This document shows, one piece after another, positions 23,848 to 46,745 of a stretch of DNA of 64,000 nucleotides (the first letter of the stretch is position 1; every line of letters starts with the position of its first letter). The notes below the pieces were generated by a model. The model made no database searches and was not told the origin of the DNA. It was given only the letters and a program-made list of their open reading frames with translations. Both the position numbers and the translations under genes were made by a program. Source of the DNA: Chiridota heheva. Taxonomy: Eukaryota; Echinodermata; Holothuroidea; Apodida; Chiridotidae. The stretch spans positions 607,501 through 671,500 of the forward strand of contig JAIGNY010003803.1 of NCBI GenBank assembly GCA_020152595.1. The letters are read 5' to 3'.

Positions 23848-24212
23848 CACTCACTCCCACCTGACTCACTCCCACCTGACCCACTCCCACCTGACTTACT
23901 CCCACCTGACTTACTCCCACCTGACTCACTCCCACCTGACTCACTCCCACCTGACTCACTCCCACCTGACCCACTCCCACCTGACTCTCTTCCCTGACTC
24001 ACTTCCACTTGACTCACTCCCACCTGACTCACTCCCACCTGACTCACTCCCACCTGACTCACTCCCACCTGACTCACTCCCACCTGACTCACTCCCACCT
24101 GACTCACTCCCACCTGACTCACTTCCACCTTACTCACTCCCACCTGACTCACTTCCACCTTACTCACTCCCACCTGACTCACTCCCACCTGACTCACTCC
24201 CACCTGACTCTA
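23848..24212. repeat. 15-bp minisatellite (cccacctgactcact), about 24 copies
   Basis: Unit cccacctgactcact with sparse variants (cttactc, cttccac). It starts immediately after the LINE RNase H region and so may be an expansion of the LINE 3' end. Being a multiple of three, it creates the artefactual LTHSHLTHSH reading frames. Confidence 0.95.
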
Positions 24213-24590
24213 TTCTATTCTATATGTATTTTTTCTGTATAAATAAGTTTACATTATCTTATGTTCCTTTATTTATTTATTTGTGCAGGGGGTTGCTTTG
24301 TAAGAGCAACAGCTCGTTCAAATCGCCACCAATCATCTTTTTATCTGAATGTAAAGCTTTGTTGTTAAATGATCATGATTAGTTTAGAAATTAATCAATC
24401 AAATCAAATTCCATACAATGCTCCCCTCCCATGTTAAAAAGGCTCTGAGACCTATAGAGCCATGCCAATGTTATCTAAGAGTTCGAAATCTCAGTTTGGC
24501 CAAAACATCCATGGGCCCCCAACTATATCATCTCAAAATCACGGCTTAGCCAGTAATCTGCGTAGTTAAGTCTAATTCTTCAAATTTGCA

Positions 24591-24820
24591 CAACGACGAC
24601 GCCTGCGTATTCGGCTATGATAGTAACAATGCTATCATGAAACGCTTAATACGACCCGGACGAGAACAAAGGTACGACGTACGGACAGACATAACATCGA
24701 CAACCAAGTCAATGTCCACAGCCTTTGATAACCAGTTGTGGTGCACTGGCGTGTCTACCCAACCCATGGCCTCGTGGTCTGTAGACAGGTATGATAACCG
24801 CTACACCACAGTTAGTGGAC
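24591..24820 (-). mobile_element. Solo SINE copy with 11-bp target duplication, CGTCGTCG-tail type
   Basis: Same family as the 3642-6770 array, reverse orientation, with shortened head (cccaacccatggcctcg) and a small deletion near its 3' end. Perfect 11-bp duplications tcaaatttgca flank it at 24580-24590 and 24821-24831, the signature of target-primed retroposition. It carries gtaacaatgctatc, the internal variant found with the CGTCGTCG tail. Confidence 0.9.
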
Positions 24821-25188
24821 TCAAATTTGCAGGTCTTAGCTTTGTATTTAATAGTCCAACAAAATTTTACATAACAATAACACCGTCCGGCATTGCACCT
24901 GGTACCGCACGTAACTTGCGACGCTTAGCATGCTGAGCATGGAAACAAATAAAAGAAAGCTGAATTCAACATTTTCAATCGGGCAAGTTCCATCCTTACA
25001 AGGCATTCGTTCAAAGTACAACCTGAATCAAATTTGTTCATTCATAGGATAGTCCTTAAATTATGACAAAAGCACTTAGTTTACGAGTTATGGCTGATCA
25101 AAGTTTGAATAATTTTTGATGTATGGAAAAATTGTGATGTATGAAAAAGAAGACAACACTTTAGTCACTGAAAATCATCAGACTATAT

Positions 25189-25462
25189 GCCTATTCACTA
25201 TAGGCCTATTCACTATAGACCTATTCACTATAGGCCTATTCAATATAGGCCTATACACTATAGGCCTATCCACTATAGGCCTATTCACTATAGGCCTATT
25301 CACTATAGGCCTATTCACTATAGGCCTATTCACTATAGGCCTATTCACTATAGGCCTATTCACTATAGGCCTATTCACTATAGGCCTATTCACTATAGGC
25401 CTATTCACTATAGGCCTATTTACTATAGGCCTATTCACTATTAGCCTATTCACTATTATTCT
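25189..25462. repeat. 15-bp minisatellite (ctattcactataggc), about 18 copies
   Basis: Nearly homogeneous ctattcactataggc units with degenerate ends. Unrelated in sequence to the 15-bp array at 23848-24212. It produces artefactual ORFs in several frames. Confidence 0.95.
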
Positions 25463-25504
25463 CTTTGCATGATTCAGCCTGACAATTAAAAAGATCATGT
25501 AAAA

Positions 25505-26890
25505 ATGGTCAATTTGTATTATGTAAAATATTTTGCTGTTTTGAATAAACATCTACTTTATGGTCATCACATAGAATCTACCACAAATCATAAATACCTG
25601 AGTGTCACCATAAACAGGCACATGAACTGGAAACAGCATGTCCAAAACATCACTTCTATGCACGGAGCACACTTGGTATTATCAGTAGAAATATATCCTC
25701 CTGCTCGCCAGAAGTGAAATCCAGGGCCTACCAAGTAGCTGGAATACTCATCGGCTGCTGGAACCCTTACCAACAAGACTTTATAATTATGATCGAAGCT
25801 ATCCAGAGACAGGCGGTGAGATTCGTTCTTAACAATTATACGACAGAACAGCCAGTGTCACAAATATGCTCAAATCCGTGGAAATGGGAATCCCTTGCCA
25901 CACGGAGGCTGCTCAACCAGTGCTCTATGTTCTTCAAGATACACAACAGCTGGGTGAACATATCATTTCCAGCTTGTGTCATCCTAACTACCCGTCAACG
26001 AAGAAATAATAACTTTTCATGCAATCAAAACATCCAAGCCCGTGTGAAAATTCATTTTTTATCCGTACCATGCCCAGGGGTGTCGGAAGGAGCTCAGAGC
26101 AAGAGGGCAGAAAATCAAGTGAGGGCACTTTTTTTGACAGTAATTGGGACACTTTTGGGGCGGGGAGGGGGCGTGCCCCTAGCCCGGTTCCTTCACATAT
26201 GGTTTGAGTATAGGCGGGATTTGAGGGGAGCAAGGCACACTTGCCTTACCCCCTTTCCCCCCATGTATACGTTTGTATGGTGATGTTTTGTATCTAAGCG
26301 TTTTTTGTGATTTCCCTTCCCTCCTCACTTTCGGTAGGCAAATCCTGCCTACCATCAGACTATGGGTTTGAGATTGAGGAGCCAGGACCAATGTTGCCAA
26401 TTGCCCATCGGGCGAATCGGTAAAAAGCCTACTTTTGAAAATTACTGCTTACAAAAGTATTGTGGTCATTCACCCTCCCACCACGGCCCTCTGTTTCGGG
26501 GCCTTTGGGTAAATAGTATGCTTTGTGTCAAATGTTACAATTTCTATGTACTATGTAGGATTTGTGTGGGTGATTTGTTTTTAAGCTTCAAGAATTACCA
26601 GGCCGGGCATAGTTTTATACAACTTTAAAAAAAGCACCTCCTGGACCAGTCCGCCCTTAACTTTCAAAAGAATACTTCCTGTCCGTCCGCCTCTTAACTT
26701 TCAAAAAGGTACCTCCTGCGCCCTTGTAAAGGGGGCAGTGGCCCCACTTGTTCCCTTGGTTCTGACATCGCTGACCATACCAATCTGGGACCGGCTACCA
26801 ACCACAGCGGTTCAAGCTCCTTCAGTTCGCTAATTTCAAGTCTTGGCCCTACCGGTACGGAGTGTGATGTTTCCCATCTGAAGCTGTAAG
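25505..26890 (+). mobile_element. 5'-truncated LINE fragment (RT thumb and C-terminus), split by a hAT-like element
   Basis: 25505-25717 reads HHIESTTNHKYLSVTINRHM with NWKQHVQNI, a LINE RT thumb. 25714-26066 continues KSRAYQ, WNPYQQDFI, IEAIQRQAVRFVLNNY, LATRRLLNQCSMFFKIH and ends NSFFIRTI. After removal of 26075-26773 plus one target duplication, the reading resumes as PIWDRLP (26779 on). This C-terminal pattern is common in RT families lacking RNase H (CR1-like type, inferred). Stops show it is dead. Confidence 0.8.
26075..26773 (+). mobile_element. hAT-like non-autonomous element inside a LINE fragment
   Basis: The ends CAGGGGTGTCGGAA and inverted CAGCGATGTCAGAA form terminal inverted repeats. 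The flanks accatgcc (26067-26074) and accatacc (26774-26781) form an 8-bp target duplication with one mismatch, the length expected for hAT. The interior (699 bp) shows no transposase. Relatives lie at 16650-17715 and, inverted, at 30721-31436. Confidence 0.8.
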
Positions 26891-27802
26891 CTGCTGAGGA
26901 TTTTTACTTGCACCAATTGTTGTACATATTTTGAGCATCCCGGGCACTTCTGCACAGCACATCCCTCCAAGGACGGGCGCGAGCTTTTTCCATGGGGTAC
27001 AAGATTTAAGACTCAAGGCGTCGTTAAAGGAGCGCTAAACCGAAATTTGAGGGCGTATTTAAGTCCATAGAATAATCCGATATTTCTGTAATTATCGTCA
27101 GTGCTACTAAATCACGACCCGAATACTTGTTTACGTTGTTCACCTCCTTTTGAGGTATGTAGTTTGGTAACTTTCAGATGGATGTACGCCTGCGTATCAA
27201 ACGGAGAGCCAAAAGAAACTACCTATTCTTAAAATCCACACATATATCCTCCCAATCCCCCGCCAAATTTTCTTATCGTTTGAATGCTCTTCTTATACCA
27301 TAGAAGTAACGAGCCTGTAAAATCATTAGAAATGGCTCTGCTTAAAACCAAGAACATCTTAACCTGCCCTTGAATGGAGCAGGGCCGGTCGAAGAAAAAG
27401 TGATATATTTTTGTTGTTTCCCAAACCACAAAACTGTATACAGTTTCACGTCTCCAAGGCTCCTTCAAGGTAACAACTACTCCCACTGGTGTTACATGGT
27501 ATTTTTAGTGACACACATCTGATCATAATGGCAATCCTTTGTAATATAAGTGGTAACTGTTATCATTGCTTGTCTTTGCTGCTGGGAAAAGGTCAAATGA
27601 ACTATGAACCCAGAACTATTTATACCTCAATGTTATGATGCAAAGTTAATCTTGTGGAATAATGTGGTTAATTTTTTGTTCAAAATTGCAGGCCAAATTT
27701 TTAAGCAGTGCCTTTACTAATGATAACATTAAATAATTTGCATACATATGTATACTCTGAATCCGACATCACTTTTAGCAATGAATCTTTCTTTTTGCAT
27801 AG
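26891..27802. other. Region upstream of the first recognised SLC34 exon
   Basis: Expected to contain the 5' UTR and first coding exon(s) of the downstream SLC34 gene. No initiator exon could be identified with confidence. No repeat recognised. Confidence 0.4.
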
Positions 27803-39155
<11,353 letters not shown>

Positions 39156-39172
39156 ACATGCGTTATGTAAAT

Positions 39173-39178
39173 AATAAA
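39173..39178 (+). promoter_or_regulatory. Candidate polyadenylation signal of SLC34
   Basis: AATAAA 18 nt after the stop codon at 39155. This would give a very short 3' UTR; a later AATAAA near 39769 is an alternative. Transcript data are needed to choose. Confidence 0.3.
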
Positions 39179-39417
39179 GAAATCAAGTGCAAAGACTTGT
39201 GTAACAAGAAAGGGGTCAATCGAAGAGTGCATTTATGACGTAATACTGAAACTTGGTCAAATTTAATAGAAATAGAAAAAGACTGTATATTATTTATGTG
39301 GTATTTTGAAAATACTTGCACATTTTTATCTTAGCCTATTTTTGGAGTGCAAACATAATGATGGATTATATAATCTCACACAATTGATAAAGTTAGCGGC
39401 GTTAAAAGATACTTTAC

Positions 39418-39760
39418 ATGGGGTGGGGTGGGTGGGTGGGGGGGGGTGGTGGAAGCCAAATTTTATTTTCGTCTCAAAAACCTAGAAAATTACCAAAATC
39501 TATTTGTAAAGGGGGAGGGGTCGTAAAATTATTGCAATTTTCAAAGGAAATTTCACGAAAATTGAAGAAAAATTCGCGAAAATTGATGGATATTTCCCGA
39601 GTCTGTTACTTAATGTTGACTATTGAGTTTAACAATCTTAATTTATTATTTATTGTATTGGTATATTTATTTCATAGGGATATTTTCCCAGGGTTAAAAT
39701 ATCACCACTGGGGGTGGGGGATCACAAGGAACGGGAACCCCCCCCCCCCGCCCCGATTAG
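39418..39760 (+). repeat. Partial copy of the GAAATTTCC-array element
   Basis: A G-rich run (39419-39450), then ctatttgtaaagggggaggg, aaaattattgcaatttt and a few gaaatttcacgaaaattga motifs, ending in a G/C-homopolymer stretch. Same family as 32330-33180. Confidence 0.5.
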
Positions 39761-39779
39761 TATGTTGAAATAAACTATG

Positions 39780-40910
39780 TTTTTGATTATCCAAGAGTTG
39801 ATTTCTTTATTGAAATATAAATTGCTGACCAAATAAGATGTTTATGAGTTAGTTTTCTCGACGGTCAATGAATTGGCTGAATTGCTCTGGTGAGAACCGT
39901 GTTTGTTTGTACATGATTCTCCCTGACGGGAACTCTGCAAGACTCCTTACGGAGCATAGACGCCTTAGCAGATGCCGCTTGTGTGTAACACACAACGCTT
40001 TAGGTCTATGTTTTGGGATTGCAGATGCGAAACCACAACCCAGAAAACTAAACCACAAACCTGCAATAATAATAAGTCCCAAATTTTTAAACTTCGCTCT
40101 GGACAGCTGGAAATTCCGTTTGGGATGTTCTCGAGAGACGGGTATCTAACATTTGAAAGGCCAGATATCCTGTTAACATGGGCACCTTAGCTGCTTAAGA
40201 AATATAATACAATCCAAAGTTTCACAATCACCGACCATGCACCAACAAGCCAATTACTTTTTACCGCGAAAGTGACGTTACTAGTATGATCAGTTTTATT
40301 GGTGAAGATCAAGCAATTTTCTTGAGATTCCTTTTTTAAGGTTTTACCGACTTATTCTGAAAATTTTCTGTCTGTGTTGCACGCAAAAAGAGATGTATGG
40401 CGAAAAAGAGCAATGCAAAAAGGAGTAATGAAAATCAGAATCATGTTTCACGTGGTCATGTATTTGTTTCTTTAATATTGTTTGTAATTTAGTGTGAATA
40501 GCGCACCTACCTGTCGGTGGTATAAGACAAATAAGACACAAACCTATGGTGAGTCAGCGCAAGGAGAATTTTTTTTTTTTTTGGTCCACGAAGTGTTCTT
40601 ATACAGTTGTGGGACTAGGGATTCTACAAGATTCTCCAATAGCTCACACCAGATTTATTTCCCAATAGCAATACCAGTCATGTTGATCCAATATGCTAAA
40701 ATTGTACACAGCAATTACAGTGTTACATCTATTTGAGATCGGAGCTATAAGGCTGGAAGAAATCTTCTGACCGAAAGAGAGATTTCACCTTGCAACAAAC
40801 ATACAGCCATTTAACTTTTTTGAAATTGAAATTTCCGTTAATCCGTCTGCCCGTAGCTTTTTTTGTTTTGTTTCATATTTAAATATATTCACATTTTGTT
40901 ATGTGGGAAG
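39780..40910. other. Intergenic sequence, no gene recognised
   Basis: Short ORFs only, none with recognisable motifs; a T-run lies at 40568. Confidence 0.5.
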
Positions 40911-40914
40911 TTAT

Positions 40915-41207
40915 TTAAATGATATTGAAATAAATAAAGGACAATTTAGGAAAAATGATTGGACATTTTGATCAATAGAAATTGGCAACATTTCCCGATA
41001 AGAGATGATAAATTCCCGAAATTGAAGGAAATTTTTTAAAAAGTGAAGGAAATGTTTAAAAGTGAATAGGATTTCCCAAAATTTGAGGACGGTTTTCCGA
41101 TTAGCAGAAACGTTTGATGGAAACTTATTTACCAGTACAATTTTGGGAGTTCCCCCTCCCCCCACCCCCTCCCTTTCTGAGAGGGAGGTGACCCTTCCTA
41201 CGCCCAT
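40915..41207 (+). repeat. Partial GAAATTTCC-array element with CCTACGCCC end
   Basis: Degenerate motifs (cccgaaattgaaggaaatt, aaaagtgaaggaaatg), then a C-rich tract and the end cttcctacgcccat at about 41206. The left end is missing. Confidence 0.5.
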
Positions 41208-41539
41208 TTAATTGTCTTGAAAGGTAGTCTGACGTTGCAAATACTCTCAGCTATAAGCATTTTTGATTGAGGGACTCAACGCCCTGGGATATAATAATAT
41301 GGAAAGGAAAGAGTTTTGTGTTTAAATATCATGTTTTGCTTTCTGTACGTTTTGTAAAGTTGTGGATCACAGATTTGCATATCAAGAATTAAAAATTCAA
41401 AGTTGTGTAAAACGGAAAATTTGCAACCAAAATGGGAATTTTAAGTATTTAATTAAAAATAGGTATGTGGACACGTAGAGTTTTGATTTAGATGAAGGAG
41501 CATATACTGCAAGTCTTTAAATGGTTGAAATAGCATTAG

Positions 41540-42560
41540 CTCGACTATTCGAAGAATAGTAGAGCTGTTCTACTACCCCCGGCGTCAGCGTCCGGTAATG
41601 TTTTCCCTTGGTGTACATTTATATGACTTGGCATAGGGATAGAAGACATGGGTACTGTTTAAATGAGCATGATTGGGGGTTGTGGTGCATACTAATTAGC
41701 TTATTTGCATAACAAGGAAAATATTTGTCAGGTTAAAGTTTTAAGTAAAGTTTTTGGTTCAAGTTTTCATAACTTAAGCTATGAATGGTGTACATTCATG
41801 TAACTTCGCATAGGGGTACTGTTCAGTTGAGCATGATTAGGGGTTGTGTGTGCATACTAATTAGCTTATTTGCATAACAATGAACATATTTGTATAATAT
41901 CTCTTAATTAAATTAAAGTGGATGTGGGAATTTTGTTTGCACAAATGATCATATATGTGAAGAGCATTGTCTACACTAAATGTTGAGATGTAATGTTCAT
42001 ATTAATCAGGTTATTTGCATAATGATTGACTTTTGCATAAAATATTTAACCTTTAGATATTAACTTTGTACTTGTTACAGGGGTATATGACATGGGTACT
42101 GTTCAAATGAGCATGATTTGGGGTTGTGTGTGCATACTACTTAGCTTATTTACTTAGCTTATTAGCTAACAATGAAAATATTTCTATCTATGATATCTCT
42201 TAAATTAAAGTGGGAGTGGGGATTTTGTTTACACAAGTGATCATATGTGTGAAGAGTATTGTCTACACTCAATGGTGTGGTGTAGTGTGCATATTAAGTA
42301 GATTATTTGCATAACAATAGACTTACGTACACAATATTTAACATGAGATAATAACTTGCTATTTAGTTCAGTGGTAAAGGGCATTGGCACTGTTCAGTTT
42401 AGCATGATTGAGGGATTGTGCGTGCATAATAATTAGCCTATTTGCATAGCAATGGAAATATTTGTATATGTGGTACCGTATCTCTTGAATTAAAGTGGTA
42501 TGATGATTTTGCTGAAACAAATGATTATACAGTATATGTGAAGAGCATTCTGGTGAGGTA
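41540..42560 (+). repeat. Degenerate tandem repeat of about 285 bp, about 3.5 units
   Basis: gcatactaattagcttattt followed by gcataac recurs near 41684, 41852, 42131 and 42425, always preceded by a gagcatgatt-like phrase. Intervening landmarks are ctcttaattaaagtgg and tgaagagcattgtctaca. It begins with the palindrome-like ctattcgaagaatag at 41556-41570. Confidence 0.7.
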
Positions 42561-42859
42561 TACCGGTAGTGTGAATTTGCTGCAATATGTTTGACCTGAG
42601 ATCGAAAATATATGACTTATGACTTACTAACTTCACATTTCTAGTTTTGTTATAATATTGATATTCCTGACATGAATAGCAATCAAAATATTTGTCTTGC
42701 CATGAATAAAGAAGCAAATAAAAGTTTCCTCGCTTCTAAAAAATGGTAAATTAGGGGTTTGAGAAATATAAACAATAAGCAGAATATGGGGTAGAAGATG
42801 ACATGATAATAAAGTAGCTGAAGGAATCAGGATGAGGTCATGTGGGACAGGATGGAATT

Positions 42860-43310
42860 GTATGTAGGTCAGGGTGCGGTGGGATGTTGGTCAGGATGTG
42901 TTGGCATGTTAGACATGGTGGATTGGCATGTGGAACAGGATGGATTGGCATGTGAAACAGGATGGGTTGGCATGTGGAACAGGGTAGGTTGGCATGTGGA
43001 ACATGGTGGGTTGGCATGTGGAACAGGGTGGGTTGGCATGTGCAACAGGGCGGAATGGCATGTAATGGGATGTCATCTGGATTTCAGTTGTGATAGCATG
43101 TGGATCATGCAAGTGGTGGAATGACATACAGTATCTGGTTTTCAGGTGTGATTGCATGGAGGTATCTGGTTTTCAGGTGTGATTGCATGGAGTATAGACG
43201 TGGGATGGCATTTGGGACAGTTTGGGATGGAATGTGGGACAGTCTGGAATATGCATTATTAGCGGTGAGGGAATTTGTATCGTTTCCAATGTCTAGTTTG
43301 TCATACGTTA
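42860..43310 (+). repeat. 22-bp minisatellite-bearing repeat (catgtggaacagggtgggttgg)
   Basis: Five to seven units of about 22 bp at 42905-43060, then a flank with gatttcagttgtgatagcatgtgg and, at the right, tattagcggtgagggaatttg with tatcgttt. The same flank order recurs at 54590-55090, so both are copies of one larger repeat family. Confidence 0.75.
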
Positions 43311-43319
43311 AGCAATATT

Positions 43320-45399
43320 GTGTGGCATAATTTTGCTTTAATGTTATTGTACATTTTTCATGCTGCTTGATTTTGCTTGACACACAATTTTTTTTTAAAT
43401 TGGAAGTTGTATTACAATCCAGGATGTAGTTTTGGGAATGTATAAGAGCGGGGGGATGGTACAGGTTGGAAAGGGGGTTGAATGGCATTCTTTCATTGAC
43501 ATTGGCAAGTCAGAGCCTCTCCTTTCTTTGTTATTCAATTGATAGAACTAAAAGAAGTGTCGTAGTTATAATGACTGCTGGGTTTTACATGTTTTCTGAG
43601 TTACATGAGCTTTTTTTGTCTTAAAATATTTAGGAAAACTCATAGACATTTTGAAGCTTGTAGTGCATATGAAAATAAGTGCATTTTTTAAAGCTCAAGT
43701 AATATGAAATCATCTGCCCCTGCTGCCCTATTTCTGTATATACCGAATGGCTCTATAAACCCACTCTCTATACTAGCTTTGAATAGTCGAGCATACTGTC
43801 CTTCCTACAGTTCTAGTTCAGTATATAATGACAAATTATATTTTGAAGAATTTTCAGCACGTGATAAAAGTTATGATGTATCGACAAGAACACAGCTGAA
43901 AATGTTTCATGTAATCTTTTATATTTCTCTCCTAGATTTCAGACACCACAAACTAAATATGGGTCAAGGCTATATCAACATTTCATTTGTACCCAACTGC
44001 TTCCTCTCATGCAATTTTGGGAAATGGTTGGAAAATCAAAAGGTTAACATAAGCAATAGCCATGGTGTTGCTGTGATGTCACGAGGTACTGCACAATTTA
44101 ATATGCTAATTTCGTACCCAAAGTTTAAAAATCTTGTAAAAGGGTCCATTTTTACCTAATTGTGATGTGACTTTTTGCTATTGTTATGAATCTGAGTATA
44201 TATCAAGCCATGTTGTTTCTAGGCTGTCCATATACCTTGTTTTTGGGTGTATATGAAGCAATTTGAAGCCATGTTGTTTCTACCTGTCCATATACCATTA
44301 ATATTACCATTATACTGTTATACGTTTATAAATTTGTAAATATATCAATTTTATAATACACAGGCAATAAGAAGAATAATGTATTTTATTTAATCATTAG
44401 CGTTTCCATGTACACATTTTGTTAGGCAGTTTTTAGGGGTAAATCATTACAACTAAAACAAGAATGTTTCTAAAACGTCAATTTTTATTAAAATTGAGTT
44501 AATGTCCTTAAAGAAGGGCATTATGTGAGTGATTTACTTTAAACGGCTCAAGGACCACTGGAAGAGATTTTAATGGGGCAAAAAACGTTAAATGAAAAAA
44601 TTTCCTAGGCCAATATGCAACAGGCATGATCTCTTTACCAATTTTCACAGTAATTAACAATTCTTCTTTTCTTGCGGGTGGGGGTGGGGTTGGGTGGGGT
44701 GAATGGGGAGGGGGGGGGGGAATGCTCCATTGCCCGAAGACAAATTTCGTAGGGCAATTTTAATCTTGGCTATTTCGTCGGGCAAAAAATGGCTCAGTAT
44801 TGAAGAAATATTGTAGGAAATTAAGGTTAGACCTTATATGTTTCAGTTTCTTCGAAAACTTTATATATCAGATCAAAATCATCATCGTCCCGACCCGGAA
44901 TCATGATATGACGATCCTAGGGCCGCATTAAAAATGTGTCCCAAACACCCGACCAGTAACATAAAATTGGTCGGGGAATCATATTTCGTATCCCCACTTC
45001 CGATTTGCATTACTTACTTACTCACCCATTAGATTTCTAAGCTCTCACGACGCGATTCCAATCGTAAACAAACTTCTCTTATTACATGTATTCATACGCC
45101 ATGAGTTTATTTTCTGGGCAACGGGTCAGGCTTATTGCACAAACATCCTTTCCATTTCAAATTAATTTACCTCTCATTTACTTATAAAAATGACCAGAAG
45201 TAGTTACATTACTTGTTTAGAAAATAAAATCAGTAAGAAATAACCAATACTGATTGGTTTTGTATTCAATTAATACCGGTACAATTCATTTTTGCCTACA
45301 TTTTCTTGCGCGGCTTGCGAATCGAGTAAATCAGTATTCACACATGCGCATATGTTACTGTCCAGTAAAGTTTGTTGAGATTTATAGACGAACTTTTTA
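43320..45399. other. Intergenic sequence, no gene recognised
   Basis: Holds a 151-codon ORF at 43704-44159 without recognisable domains, and a G-rich stretch at 44667-44720. A short direct repeat (gccatgttgtttct) lies at 44207 and 44262. Confidence 0.45.
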
Positions 45400-45572
45400 A
45401 CGTAGCCGCATATCTACCTACTGTGGTGTAGCGGTTATCATACCTGTCTACAGACCACGAGGCCCCGGGTTCATTCCTGGGGTGGGTAGACACGCCAGTG
45501 CACCACAACTGGTTATCAAAGGCCGTGGACATTTACTTGGTTGTCGATGTTATGTCTGTCCGTACGTCGTAC

Positions 45573-46745
45573 CATGGGCGTAGGCAGGTTCTTTGTTTGG
45601 GAGGGGGGGGGGGGGGGCTACTCATTGGTATGAATTTTGACCCGTGACAGTATCTAAGCGGAGCGCCACCATGGGTTGGCGCGTAGCGTTCAGAGAAATT
45701 TTTCCAATAAATGCTGCCTATAGATTGCCGGAAATGGCACTTCCCAGGCCAAAAACTTGCAAATTTGAGGCTGGTTTTCTTTGATTGTTCACAATTTTGC
45801 TGTACATTTTGCCCGAATTCTTGGTTGCCAAAAAAATTGGGGGAACTGTGCCACCTGCCCCCGCCACATACTTGCCGAAGTACAATTTATTCAAACTCTA
45901 TTGCGTAGCGATATAGGGGCAGTTTGGGTTGATGCCTCCCGAGTTTTTATGGGGGAAGGGGGGTGGTACATGTCAAAAGGAGATATTTGTCAAGCAAACA
46001 GAAGATCATTGATCACACTTGCACACCTGGCCAATATTTTTGACTCCAGAATATTGAAAAATGAGGCGTTGAGTGAGGTGGCATTGTACTTACTTGTTAT
46101 TTGGAGTCGAAAGGTTGGAAGTAAGATTTGACAATCAAACTTACCAAATCATAATTTTAGATTCAACCGCCGCGCTGACGTTATGGCAAATCTGTCGATG
46201 ACTGATTCCACGTCTGGGCAATGGGCCTTATGAATTTGTAATAGAATAAGTGCCTCCAGTCGGGCTTCCGTCATTGTTGACCGAATAGCTGTAAGGGTTC
46301 TTTTCCTTTTTGAAAAACCATATGCGAAAGTGACATTTTCAAAATTCAAGTTCAACCGAACTTAATTATCGCCTTCAGAGTTTAGACAAATTGATTTCTA
46401 TTAGTGGAAAGTTTTGAGCAAAATAATGGGGCACTTGTAGTACTTTGTTATCGCAAAGCAGTAGCAGAATGGCGCCATCTTCAATCGTCATCGCGTAAGA
46501 ACAGGCTTGGCAAGTTCACGGCTCTTGACAAATTAAAAATTGCGACAAAATTTTATTTAAAAATTTGAATTATTTTTTGTTTTGTTTTACAGGGATACAA
46601 CGAATTTACATTACAGGGAATGCAGGGAGATTCGCATTTCATGTATGCGCATCTGTACGATACATAGGCATATAGGTGTAATTTAATTTTTGTAAATATG
46701 GGATTGGGGGGCATGGCCCCGTGGCCCTCTCTGGCTACGCCAGTG
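45573..46745 (-). mobile_element. hAT-family DNA transposon, internally decayed, 8-bp target duplication
   Basis: Perfect 8-bp duplications cgtcgtac lie at 45565-45572 and 46746-46753. Terminal inverted repeats: left catgggcgtaggcagg; right, inverted, cactggcgtagccagag. The 1,173-bp element carries a transposase C-terminal remnant on the minus strand (46355-46149). Eight-bp duplications and CA-starting short TIRs are hAT features. It shares TIRs with 8575-9023 and 18386. Confidence 0.92.
46149..46355 (-). pseudogene. hAT transposase C-terminal dimerisation-region remnant
   Basis: The 68-residue frame contains RSTMTEARLEALILLQIHKA and, further on, VESVIDRFAITSARRLNL. This matches the hAT C-terminal pattern (R-S-x-M-x-x-x-R-L-x-x-L-x-L-L-x-I-H, then V-I-D-x-F-A and a basic pair) known from family members. 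The upstream catalytic core is not recognisable, so only the end of the gene remains. Confidence 0.75.

Noticed and set aside
23847-24242. THSHL and GVSQV repeat ORFs as a secreted repeat protein
   Set aside because: Translations of the cccacctgactcact minisatellite next to a dead LINE.
25116-25552. ORFs with GLFTI / PIVNR / YRPIH repeats
   Set aside because: Translations of the 15-bp minisatellite; no conserved domain.
43704-44159. 151-codon ORF
   Set aside because: No recognisable domain, no splice context or neighbours supporting expression, and composition like the surrounding intergenic DNA. Left as unknown.
44667-44720. G-rich tract as a G-quadruplex regulatory element
   Set aside because: Homopolymer-like G runs occur in several repeat elements here; no nearby gene start supports a role.
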